Source of the DNA: an uncultured Nannocystaceae bacterium
GTDB taxonomy: Bacteria > Myxococcota_A > Polyangia > Nannocystales > Nannocystaceae
Assembly: GCA_938084085.1 (NCBI GenBank)
Contig: CALKDV010000033.1
Span: 1 to 10,875, forward strand
DNA: 10,875 nt
Direction: 5' to 3'
The stretch's first letter is position 1; each line of letters opens with the position of its first letter. The notes beneath the pieces were generated by a model that was not told the origin of the DNA, did not search any database, and saw only the letters and a program-made list of their open reading frames with translations. Positions 1 through 7,386 of the stretch are shown one piece after another. The position numbers and the translations under genes were made by a program.

Positions 1-209
1 ATCTGCTCTTCCACGTCCTGCGGCGTCGCGTCAGGGAACGCTACCGAGACATTCAGCGACGGGTTCGAGAAGCCCGTTGGGATCAGCTCGAGCGGGATAT
101 CGAGCGCCGCCACGGTCCCCAGCACGAGGACGCTCGCAAACACCATCAACATCGTGATCGGACGAATGAGCGCGGTCCGAACGATCCCAGAGTTGCGCAG
201 TCCCTTCAC
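1..209 (-). CDS. Second RND efflux permease, N-terminal 69 codons only
   Basis: This is the start of a second RND-superfamily inner-membrane permease, cut by the window edge. The GTG start (209-207) overlaps the TGA stop of the upstream permease gene in a GTGA 4-base overlap, which fixes the start and implies translational coupling. The visible protein begins VKGLRNSGIVRTALIRP. It then has a first transmembrane helix of the usual RND kind (about residues 17-37), the IPLELIPTG segment after it, and the start of the first periplasmic porter domain, ending SVAFPDATPQDVEEQ. This matches the HAE1-type layout of TM1 followed by P-E-I/F-x-x-P and pxATPxxVE. Two permeases after one adaptor recalls MdtABC-type or other two-permease RND operons. 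Whether this copy is full length cannot be seen here. Confidence 0.88.
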   Translation of the reverse strand, partial: MKGLRNSGIVRTALIRPITMLMVFASVLVLGTVAALDIPLELIPTGFSNPSLNVSVAFPDATPQDVEEQ

Positions 210-3200
210 GACTCTTCGCCCGCCTCTCCCCCAGACCGCACGGCCTCCACGGCCTCGTCCAACTCCTCGTACCCCACGGCGTCAAGTTCAAGATCCTGAG
301 AGAGTTCGTCTTCGAGCCGCATCGCCGGCGTTTGGGAGCTGCGTTCACCCACCAGCCGGTCCACGAGCGCGTAGACGGTAGGGATGACAATTAAGGTCAA
401 GAGCGTCGAACATGCGAGGCCCGCGATGACGGTGATCGCCATTGGCTGGCGAATCTCCGCGCCGTCTCCGGTGGCCAAGGCCATCGGGACGAGGCCGAGC
501 ACCGTGGTCAGCGTGGTCATCAAAATCGGGCGCAGCCGGATCGCTCCCGCCTCCTCCAGCGCGTCCAGGGTGGACAGCCCGCGCAGCTTGAGGCGGTTCA
601 CGTAGTCCACAAAGACGATCGCGTTGTTCACCACGATCCCCGCGAGCATGATCACGCCGAGGAACACCACCACCGACAGCGGGATACCCGCCAGGGCCAA
701 CGTCACCACGACGCCTGCCAAGGCCAGCGGGATGCTCACCAAAATGATGAGCGGGTAGACGAGGCTCTCGAACTGCGAGGCCATGATCACGTAGACGAGG
801 AAGATGGAGAGCGCGAGCGCGACATACAGCGACTTGGAAGAGGTCGCCCACTCCTCGCTTTGCCCCGTGATCGCGTAGCTGACGCCCTCGGGCAAGGAGA
901 GCTCTGCCACCGCTTGCTCGACGGTCGTCGACGCCGAGCCCAAGCCGATGCCTTCCACATTTGCAGTGACCAGTCCCACCCGCTGTTGTCCGACGCGGCG
1001 GATCTCATTGGGGCCGCGCCCCACCTTGATCTCCGCCACCGCGCTCAACGGGACGGGGCGCGGGCTCCCTGGATTCACCACGAGCTCACGCAGTTCTTTG
1101 ACGCCCGCGGTGCTCGCGTCCTGGAGGCGCACGCGCACGGGGATTTTGCGGTCCCGCCGGTTGAACCGCGTCGCCTCGGTCCCCTTAATCTTGTCACGCA
1201 CTTGCTCGGCCACCGTGCGGATGTCGAGGTTCAAGCGCGAGAGGGTGTCGCGATCGTAGATGATCTGCACCTCCGGACTCCCCTGCCGGATCGACGCCTT
1301 TACATCTTCGAGTCCGGGGACCGCAGCAAGCCGCTCTTCGACCATCGTCGTCCCTGCCGCGAGCGCCTCGAGGTCATAGCCCCGCACCTCCACCTCCACC
1401 GGCGTCTTGAATGAGAACAAGGTCGGTCGACGGACGGTGGTTTGAAGGCCTGGCACCACCGACGTGACCTTGCGAATCTCCTCGAGGGCCAACCTCTCGA
1501 TGCAAATCGCGCTGGCCTTGGAAGCGCCGCACTCGGCAGTCCACGCGTCCTCTTGCCCCGTGGCCGCGCCCTCGGACTCTCTTGGTGCGACGGTCTCGCC
1601 CTCGCTCGGCGTGGACGACGAGGCGGCGTCGAGGTCACTGAGCGCTGCCGCGCGCTGTTGACCTGCCCCCGCATACAGCGACACCGCGATGGTCGCTGTG
1701 TGCTCGCCTCGCTCGCCTTCGTCGACATCGTCACGTTCGGTTCCCACGGTGGTCACCATGGCCCGCACGCGACTTAACTCCTCCGCCAACCGCGCCTCGA
1801 CCCGCGCGGCGGCGACGTCCGTGACGTCCAAGGGGGTGCCCACCGGGAGCGCCATCTCTACCGAGAGTTCTCCTTGGTGCAGCTCGGGAACCAGCTCGGT
1901 GTCAAGCCGATAGGCGGCCATCCACGTCACACAAAGCACACCGATCACCACGGCGAGCACGGCGCCAGGTCGTCGAACGGAGCCACGGACGATGCCGCGG
2001 TACATCAGCGTAACTCTCTCGATACCGCGCCCAAACAGCGACACCGCCGGTCGCAGCGCCCTCGAAACCAACCACAAGAGACCTCCCGCCACGAGCGCGA
2101 GGACACGGAACACGATCATGAACACCACCCAGGCCGCCCGCGCCGGAATCTCCAAGAGAAGATGACCCACGCTGCGCAAGAGTAGGTAGGGCGACAACGC
2201 CAGCAGCCGCAGGCGCGAGGCGCCGCCCCGGAGGTCTGCCCGAAGCGAGTCCACCGCGCTGCGAGGCACCGCCACGGCCTTCAAGTCGGCGAAGAAGGAG
2301 CCACCGTCTCCACTCGTGTCTCCACTCGTGTCTCCACTCCCGGGCTGCGCCCAACGGCGGGAGGAAATCATGGGGATGAAGAAGAGCGCGACCGCGAGCG
2401 AGGCGAGCAAACTGAAGACGACGGTCAGCCCGAGGTCACCAAATAGCTGCCCCGCGATGCCCTCCACGAACACCATCGGGAAGAACACCGCGATGGACGT
2501 TAATGTCGACGCGGCGACAGCGGAGCCCACCTCCGAGGTCCCTCGCAAGGTCGCCGTGGTCGGCGTATCGCCCTCCTCGCGACATCGATAGATCGATTCC
2601 AAGACGACGATGGCGTTGTCTACGAGCATCCCGATCCCGAGCGCGAGACCGCCCAGCGACATGATGTTCATGGAGACGCCCGCGAGGTTCAGCGGCGCGA
2701 ACGTGATGATCACAGACATGGGAATCGCCAGGCCAACGATGGCGGTCGTCATCCCCTCCCCGAGGAAGAAGAACAGCACGAGCACCGCGACCAACCCGCC
2801 GAGCAGCGCAGTGTTCAACACCTCCTGAATGCTAGACTCGATGAACAAGGAGCGGTCAGAGACCACCTGCAGCTTCGCGCCGTGGTCTCGCTCGATGCGC
2901 TCCACCACACCACGACCGCCGCGCCCCCCCTTGAGACGGGAACGGACCCGGGTCGCCATGTCGACAATATTGGCCTCCGCCTCCTTGTAGATTTCGATTT
3001 GCACGGCGTCGAGCCCATCGACGCGCGTGACCACTTCACGATCCTCGTACGCGGAGCTCACCTTCGCCAAGTCTCGAAGCCGGATCTCACGCCCTTGCCG
3101 GGACGCGATGACCAAATCGCGAAGGTCCTCGAGGCTCTCAAACTCATTGACCGTGCGAATAAGATACCGGGTGTTGCCCTCCCGCATCGCGCCACCGGCC

Positions 3201-3925
3201 ACATTGACGTTCTCCGCGGCGAGCCGCGATGTAACCTCAGTGATCGCCACGCCGGTCCGACGCAGCGCGCGCTCATCGAGTTCGACCCTTATCTCCTCGA
3301 GCAGACCCCCCTTCACCTTCACCGCGGCGACCCCATCCACCGGCTCAAGCAGGCGTTTGATAGAGCGCTCGGAGATCCGGCGGAGGTATTTGAGCCCGCC
3401 CACGCCTTCGAACCGCTCTCCGCTGCCGCTCAGCGACAACACCATGACGGGGTCGAGGGAGGGGTCGTAGCGCAATATGAGCGGCTGCTGGGTCTCGTCT
3501 GGCAGCGACGGCAACACCTGATCGATCTTCTCAAGAACGTCCTGGTTCGCGTCGTCCATGTCGGTGTCCCAAGTGAACTCCAACACGACATCACAGTTGC
3601 CCGACGTTGACACCGAGGACAGCGTGGTCACGCCGGTCACCACACCGAGCTGCTCCTCGAGGGGCCGCGCGACGTCGTTCTCAACCTCCGCGGGGGCAGC
3701 CCCGGGATACTCGGTCCGCACAGTTAATTTCGGATAGGAGATCTCGGGCATCAAGTTGACCGGCAACAGGCGAACAGAGAAACCGCCGAACACCATCACC
3801 GCCAAGAACACCATCAGCACGGCCACCGGGCGCCGCACGGTAAACTCCAATCGCTGCATCGAGCGACGCAGGCTCTCTCGAGGTCCTACATCTCCAGGCT
3901 GCGGTGCCTCCGGCGTTGAACTCAC
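206..3925 (-). CDS. RND multidrug-type efflux permease (HAE1/AcrB-like), enlarged
   Basis: Inner-membrane proton-driven pump of a tripartite efflux system. The GTG start (3925) sits in a GTGA overlap with the adaptor stop; a later ATG (M23) is an alternative. At 1239 aa it is about 190 residues longer than typical AcrB-like pumps. TM1 is near residues 33-53, followed by LLPVNLMPEISYP and the porter-domain hallmark PGAAPAEVE. TM4 has GIGMLVDNAIVVLE with one Asp (D436) followed by Asn (N437), where AcrB has D-D. TM10 has VVNNAIVFVDY (N1100, N1101, D1107), lacking the AcrB lysine; this variant is known in other HAE1 branches. Two inserts explain the extra length. One is a long cytoplasmic linker between TM6 and TM7 (about 525-650), with a GDTSGDTSGDGG repeat and a strongly hydrophobic stretch. 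The other is a Ser/Glu/Ala-rich periplasmic insert (about 749-808) ending with C799 and C808. The substrate is unknown. Confidence 0.95.
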   Translation of the reverse strand: MSSTPEAPQPGDVGPRESLRRSMQRLEFTVRRPVAVLMVFLAVMVFGGFSVRLLPVNLMPEISYPKLTVRTEYPGAAPAEVENDVARPLEEQLGVVTGVTTLSSVSTSGNCDVVLEFTWDTDMDDANQDVLEKIDQVLPSLPDETQQPLILRYDPSLDPVMVLSLSGSGERFEGVGGLKYLRRISERSIKRLLEPVDGVAAVKVKGGLLEEIRVELDERALRRTGVAITEVTSRLAAENVNVAGGAMREGNTRYLIRTVNEFESLEDLRDLVIASRQGREIRLRDLAKVSSAYEDREVVTRVDGLDAVQIEIYKEAEANIVDMATRVRSRLKGGRGGRGVVERIERDHGAKLQVVSDRSLFIESSIQEVLNTALLGGLVAVLVLFFFLGEGMTTAIVGLAIPMSVIITFAPLNLAGVSMNIMSLGGLALGIGMLVDNAIVVLESIYRCREEGDTPTTATLRGTSEVGSAVAASTLTSIAVFFPMVFVEGIAGQLFGDLGLTVVFSLLASLAVALFFIPMISSRRWAQPGSGDTSGDTSGDGGSFFADLKAVAVPRSAVDSLRADLRGGASRLRLLALSPYLLLRSVGHLLLEIPARAAWVVFMIVFRVLALVAGGLLWLVSRALRPAVSLFGRGIERVTLMYRGIVRGSVRRPGAVLAVVIGVLCVTWMAAYRLDTELVPELHQGELSVEMALPVGTPLDVTDVAAARVEARLAEELSRVRAMVTTVGTERDDVDEGERGEHTATIAVSLYAGAGQQRAAALSDLDAASSSTPSEGETVAPRESEGAATGQEDAWTAECGASKASAICIERLALEEIRKVTSVVPGLQTTVRRPTLFSFKTPVEVEVRGYDLEALAAGTTMVEERLAAVPGLEDVKASIRQGSPEVQIIYDRDTLSRLNLDIRTVAEQVRDKIKGTEATRFNRRDRKIPVRVRLQDASTAGVKELRELVVNPGSPRPVPLSAVAEIKVGRGPNEIRRVGQQRVGLVTANVEGIGLGSASTTVEQAVAELSLPEGVSYAITGQSEEWATSSKSLYVALALSIFLVYVIMASQFESLVYPLIILVSIPLALAGVVVTLALAGIPLSVVVFLGVIMLAGIVVNNAIVFVDYVNRLKLRGLSTLDALEEAGAIRLRPILMTTLTTVLGLVPMALATGDGAEIRQPMAITVIAGLACSTLLTLIVIPTVYALVDRLVGERSSQTPAMRLEDELSQDLELDAVGYEELDEAVEAVRSGGEAGEES
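2306..2341. repeat. Three 12-bp tandem repeats inside the RND gene
   Basis: On the plus strand the unit GTCTCCACTCGT occurs at 2306-2317 and 2318-2329, with a third copy at 2330-2341 that differs only at its last two bases. The unit length is a multiple of three, so copy-number change keeps the frame. It encodes the GDTS-GDTS-GDGG stretch (residues about 529-540) at the beginning of the TM6-TM7 linker, where length variation should be tolerated. Confidence 0.9.
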
Positions 3926-5145
3926 GAGCCCCCGTCGGAACCATCACTTCGCGCCGCCGCCACCCCGCCGGTCACGGGTGACAACGCCACACCGTTCGCG
4001 TCGATGGGGGTCCCCCGCTCGTCCACACGCTGGATGAGCGCCCCGTCCTTCAGCGCGGCCTGCCCCTCCATGATGATCTCGTCTGCGAGCTCGATCCCCG
4101 CCTCCACCTGCACATAGTCTGCGTTCTCGAGGCCCGTGGTCAGCGCGCGCTCGACCGCGCGGTCTTCGTTGATGATGAACGCGAACACCTCCTCGTCACG
4201 ACGGACGAGGGCGGACTTTGGAAGCAACAACGCGTCTTCGCGTCGCTCCGTTGTGAGCGTCACCTCGGCGTACATGCCCGGCAAGAACGGGCGCGCGCCC
4301 AGCTCCTCGCGGCCGGGCAACGAGACGGTCACTTTGACGGTGCCCGTGCTGGCGTCGACCACTGGAGCGATCCTTTGAACCGTGCCTTCAACGGTTCGAC
4401 CGACCGCCGCCTTGCTGGTCACGGTGGCTTGTTGGCCGACAGAGATGCGATCGAGTTCACGTTCGGGCACATAGATGCGGGCGACGAGCGAATCGAAGTC
4501 GGTGAGCGTAAACAGCTGCGCGCCCGAGCTCACGAGGGCCCCAGTGTTCACAAACCGTTCTGTGACAACCCCGTTGAATGGCGCCCGCACTCGCGTATTA
4601 CGAACGTCCCGCCTGCGATCCCGCAGATCGAGCTTCGCGTTGCGCAAGGTCACCTCAAGATTGGCGACCTCTTCCGCGCTCGCTGCCCCCTTCGCGAAGA
4701 GACTCTTCACGCGAGCCAAATCTTGAGTGGCTTTCTCCACAGACACGCCGGCCCTCTCGAGCATCGTGGATTGGGTGTCTCGTCTTAAGGAGGCGAGCAC
4801 GTCGCTCGCGGCGACCGTGTCCCCCTCCTCCGCATTGAGCCCCGTGACTTGACCGGTCGCTTCGGCGGACACCGTCACCTGTCGCTCGGCCTCGATGGTG
4901 CTCGCAGAGGACACCATGGACGCGATGGGACCCAGAGTCGCTCGACCCGCCAGCACCGGCGCGGCCATCTCCTCTTCTTCGCCGTCGCCCGTCTCGCCAC
5001 CCCAGCGGCCGCCGTTTCCCCAGCCTCCTGGGGGAGGAGGCCCGCAGCCCGCGGCCGTCGCCAAAAACAACGCCGCCGCGCCCACGCGTAGCGGTACACG
5101 AATGAACCCCGTGATCGCTGCGCGCTCGTGTCTTCGCTGGCTCAT
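3922..5145 (-). CDS. RND periplasmic adaptor (membrane fusion protein), probable lipoprotein
   Basis: Adaptor of the AcrA/MexA/HlyD_D23 type that bridges the RND pump and an outer-membrane channel; 407 aa from the ATG at 5145. Order: basic N-terminus with a hydrophobic signal segment (about 19-33), then AAGC with C34 as a likely lipidated cysteine. The lipobox is non-ideal, with Ala at -3. A Gly/Pro/Trp-rich and then Glu-rich spacer follows. Next come a biotinyl-lipoyl half (GQVTGLNAEEGDTV), a helical hairpin rich in Ala/Lys/Arg/Asp, the second lipoyl half (RVRAPFNGVVTERFVNTGALV), a beta-barrel segment (ISVGQQATV...VEGTVQRIAP) and a membrane-proximal domain with LLLPKSALV. An in-frame GTG at 5193 would add 16 residues before the signal peptide. 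An AAGGAG at 5214-5209 lies 15 bases before that GTG, so the start is not fully settled. The stop overlaps the permease start (GTGA). No TolC-type gene is visible in the window. Confidence 0.93.
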   Translation of the reverse strand: MSQRRHERAAITGFIRVPLRVGAAALFLATAAGCGPPPPGGWGNGGRWGGETGDGEEEEMAAPVLAGRATLGPIASMVSSASTIEAERQVTVSAEATGQVTGLNAEEGDTVAASDVLASLRRDTQSTMLERAGVSVEKATQDLARVKSLFAKGAASAEEVANLEVTLRNAKLDLRDRRRDVRNTRVRAPFNGVVTERFVNTGALVSSGAQLFTLTDFDSLVARIYVPERELDRISVGQQATVTSKAAVGRTVEGTVQRIAPVVDASTGTVKVTVSLPGREELGARPFLPGMYAEVTLTTERREDALLLPKSALVRRDEEVFAFIINEDRAVERALTTGLENADYVQVEAGIELADEIIMEGQAALKDGALIQRVDERGTPIDANGVALSPVTGGVAAARSDGSDGGS

Positions 5146-5220
5146 GCTCGCTTGCCGGCATACCACGCTCGGCCCGTGAAGCAACGGCTGCACCGGGTGC
5201 TTATTCCGCTCCTTACACGA

Positions 5221-5253
5221 AATTTACGCGTCACATGCGCTCGGTCACGTCAC
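5221..5253 (-). promoter_or_regulatory. Possible promoter of the efflux operon with GTGAC repeats
   Basis: This lies in the 180-base gap between the end of the alanine dehydrogenase gene and the adaptor start. Read on the minus strand, GTGACC (5248-5243) and TAAATT (5226-5221) are separated by 16 bases; each matches 4 of 6 consensus sigma-70 positions. The pentamer GTGAC occurs three times on this strand (5253-5249, 5248-5244, 5234-5230), two copies directly adjacent and overlapping the putative -35. They could be binding sites for an efflux regulator. A Shine-Dalgarno-like AAGGAG follows at 5214-5209. These are pattern matches only. Confidence 0.25.
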
Positions 5254-5325
5254 TGGGATCTCTCGGTGAGAACTGAACACCCGACGTTGTTGAGCCAGGG
5301 GCCCGCACCGGCCGTTCGAGACGGG

Positions 5326-6435
5326 TTAGATCAGGCGGTCGAGCGGTGTGAACTCGAGGCCATGCGCCGTCGCGACTCCCGCCACTGTGCATGCACCGGC
5401 GTAGGTGTTGATGCCGTTGGCGAGGTGGATGTTCTCTCGCGCGCACACCTCGACACCCTTGTTGGCCAGGTCGAGCGCATATCGAAGCGTCGCGTTCGTC
5501 AGGGCGTAGGTCGATGTTCGCGGAACCGCGCCCGGCATATTCGCCACGCAGTAGTGAACAACTCCGTCGACCTCATAGGTGGGATCGTCGTGCGTGGTCG
5601 GGCGGCACGTCTCGATGCAGCCGCCCTGATCCACCGCGACATCTGCCACGACCGAGCCGGGCTCCATCTCGCCAATGAGCGCCCGAGACACCAGCTTGGG
5701 CGCCGCGCCTCCCGGGATTAAGACTCCGCCAACGACCAGATCCGAGCGTCGGACCGACTCCTCGATATTCTCCGGATTGGAGTGCAAGGTCTCGATGAGG
5801 TTCCCGAAGATGTCCTCAAGATAGGTCATCCGATCCGCGCTGAGATCGAGCACGGTCACGTGCGCGCCCATGCCGATCGCGATTCGTGCGGCGGCCGTAC
5901 CGACCACGCCGCCGCCAATAATCGTCACGCGGCCGCGGCGGGTTCCGGGCACACCACCGAGCAAAACTCCTTTGCCTCCGTGCTCTTTTTGCAAGCTCGC
6001 GGCGCCAACCTGAACCGACATGCGGCCCGCGATCTCCGACATCGGTCGCAAGAGTGGCAAGCCGCCGCTGCCGTCCGTGATGGTCTCGTACGCGACACCT
6101 TTCACCTGACTCTCAAGCAAGGACTTCGTCAACTCGGGTACCGCCGCGAGGTGCAGGTAGGTGTACAAGATGAGGTCCTTGCGGAAGTACGCGTACTCCG
6201 ACGCGATCGGCTCTTTTACCTTGATGACCATGTCGGCCGACCACGCGTCTGCGGCCGAGCCCACGATCGTCGCGCCCGCTTGCGTGAAGTCGTCATCGCG
6301 AAATCCGCTCCCAGCCCCCGCGCCCGTTTCCACGAGTACTTCGTGGCCGGCGCGCACGAACTCTCGCACGCCCGCTGGCTGCGCACCGACGCGATACTCT
6401 TGAACCTTAATCTCCTTGGGGACTCCAATACGCAT
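5326..6435 (-). CDS. ald: Alanine dehydrogenase
   Basis: NAD-dependent L-alanine dehydrogenase (EC 1.4.1.1), converting L-alanine, water and NAD+ to pyruvate, ammonium and NADH. It is a cytoplasmic enzyme linking alanine catabolism or synthesis to nitrogen and redox balance. At 369 aa it is the normal family length (about 370). The N-terminus MRIGVPKEIKVQEYRVG with R15 matches the AlaDh/PNT N-terminal domain. The pyruvate-binding lysine is K74 in VIKVKEP and the catalytic histidine is H95 in TYLHLA. The Rossmann loop GGGVVGTAAA and the signature DVAVDQGGCIET with its active-site Asp follow, then RPTTHDDPTY and NMPGAVPRTST. The length and the single-chain layout exclude transhydrogenase PntA. 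The ATG at 6435 is the only start that fits the MRIGVPKE beginning; GAGAGC about 10 bases upstream is a modest ribosome site. It appears monocistronic with its own promoter. Confidence 0.97.
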   Translation of the reverse strand: MRIGVPKEIKVQEYRVGAQPAGVREFVRAGHEVLVETGAGAGSGFRDDDFTQAGATIVGSAADAWSADMVIKVKEPIASEYAYFRKDLILYTYLHLAAVPELTKSLLESQVKGVAYETITDGSGGLPLLRPMSEIAGRMSVQVGAASLQKEHGGKGVLLGGVPGTRRGRVTIIGGGVVGTAAARIAIGMGAHVTVLDLSADRMTYLEDIFGNLIETLHSNPENIEESVRRSDLVVGGVLIPGGAAPKLVSRALIGEMEPGSVVADVAVDQGGCIETCRPTTHDDPTYEVDGVVHYCVANMPGAVPRTSTYALTNATLRYALDLANKGVEVCARENIHLANGINTYAGACTVAGVATAHGLEFTPLDRLI

Positions 6436-6503
6436 GATTTTTTCTGCTCTCGTGGTTGGGTAGATTCGTAAATTGTGGCGGCCTCATCGAGGTTCGCGCC
6501 GGC

Positions 6504-6532
6504 ACTATAGAGAGATGTTCGGTCCGCGTCAG
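6504..6532 (-). promoter_or_regulatory. Candidate sigma-70 promoter of ald
   Basis: On the minus strand CTGACG (6532-6527, 4/6 to TTGACA) is followed after exactly 17 bases by TATAGT (6509-6504, 5/6 to TATAAT). Transcription would start near 6497, leaving a leader of about 60 bases before the ald ATG. It sits in the 116-base gap after the phosphatase gene, so ald can be transcribed independently of it. Confidence 0.45.
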
Positions 6533-6551
6533 CCACCCGCAATGGGAGTTT

Positions 6552-7355
6552 TCAGTGCGTATCGTTCTGCACACCTCGGGAGTCTAAGAGCCCTCGGGCG
6601 AGCTCAAGGAAACCGTCCAATTCCCGCCCAGAGGTGACCATCTGCGGGAGGTGGGGGAAATCCTGCGCCTGCGCGACCACATCCGCGGTCCCCACCGTCA
6701 GCCCGAAGCGACCCGGGGTGAACAGCCCTGCGTCGTTGGGGGCGTCGCCAATGGTCGCCACCGCCGAAGGGGCGCGGCCCCATCGCTCCAACATCTGCAA
6801 GAGCCCCTCCCCCTTGTCCGGGATTCGCTCCGCAAGATGCACGTGCACGCTCGACCACACGAAAAAGACACCCGCCGCTTGTGCCGCGTCGCGCAGCCGC
6901 ATCAGCTCGGGCACGTCGCGGCCATCGCGCTCATAGGCGACGTCGCCGACGCGACAAAACTCGTCCCCCGCGAGCCGCAAGTTCGCCCCATGGTCTGCGT
7001 TCAAGGCGTCGCCCACCTCCCGCAACCTGGCGGGGTTGGTCGGGCGACCGATGAACTGCACGGGTTGGTCGGGCACCACCGAGATAAGTCCATTCTCTGC
7101 GATTCCTTTCCGGACCCCAGGGAGGTAGCGGCACAGGCCGAGCACTTCTCCCGCCGGCCGGCCGCTGACAGGGACGACCTCGATTCCGGCGCCGGTGAGT
7201 TCCTCGATGGCGCCAAGGGTCGCCGCCGTCAACGCACCATCACGAGTCAACGTTCCATCCACGTCCGTTGCCACAAGCTCAATTCCTGCCCCCGCGGAGC
7301 CGTGCTCCGCAAAATAAGTCGACAGGGGCGGCGGCGGTATTTTTGAGTCCGTCAT
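6552..7355 (-). CDS. HAD-superfamily phosphatase (Cof/SPP-like, type IIB)
   Basis: Probable Mg2+-dependent phosphohydrolase, 267 aa from the ATG at 7355. The four HAD motifs are readable: motif I TDVDGTL with nucleophile D31 and acid/base D33; motif II VVPVSGRP with S64; the motif III lysine K181 in IPDKGEGL; motif IV GDAPND with D204 and D208. The spacing between motifs II and III leaves room for a type II cap of the Cof, sucrose-phosphatase and mannosyl-3-phosphoglycerate phosphatase group. The substrate cannot be named from motifs; sugar phosphates and phosphoglycolate are typical of relatives. Nothing resembling a glycosyltransferase partner is adjacent. A GTG at 7385 gives a 277-aa version starting inside the inverted repeat at 7363-7386; neither start has a clear ribosome site. 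The gene ends 116 bases before ald on the same strand. Confidence 0.85.
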   Translation of the reverse strand: MTDSKIPPPPLSTYFAEHGSAGAGIELVATDVDGTLTRDGALTAATLGAIEELTGAGIEVVPVSGRPAGEVLGLCRYLPGVRKGIAENGLISVVPDQPVQFIGRPTNPARLREVGDALNADHGANLRLAGDEFCRVGDVAYERDGRDVPELMRLRDAAQAAGVFFVWSSVHVHLAERIPDKGEGLLQMLERWGRAPSAVATIGDAPNDAGLFTPGRFGLTVGTADVVAQAQDFPHLPQMVTSGRELDGFLELARGLLDSRGVQNDTH

Positions 7356-7362
7356 AAGTGAC

Positions 7363-7386
7363 CGTGGTAGCCTCAGTCCTACCACG
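7363..7386. repeat. Perfect inverted repeat between divergent phosphatase and kinase genes
   Basis: CGTGGTAG (7363-7370) and CTACCACG (7379-7386) are perfect 8-bp arms around the 8-base spacer CCTCAGTC. The right arm ends at the base immediately before the kinase ATG (7387), and the left arm begins 8 bases from the phosphatase ATG (7355). It fills most of the 31-base divergent gap. It could be an operator for a dimeric regulator acting on both genes, or an RNA hairpin abutting the kinase start codon. No Shine-Dalgarno sequence precedes the kinase ATG. Confidence 0.75.

Noticed and set aside
345..851. Minus-strand 168-codon frame in another register of the RND gene
   Set aside because: It is out of frame with the conserved TM10-TM12 region and has a biased Arg/Gly/His composition.
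2882..3610. Plus-strand 242-codon frame antisense to the RND permease
   Set aside because: It runs in register with the complementary strand of strongly conserved RND sequence; this is a high-GC shadow frame.
5128..5721. Plus-strand frame antisense to alanine dehydrogenase
   Set aside because: It overlaps a fully supported gene, is Arg/His-rich, and has no recognisable motif.
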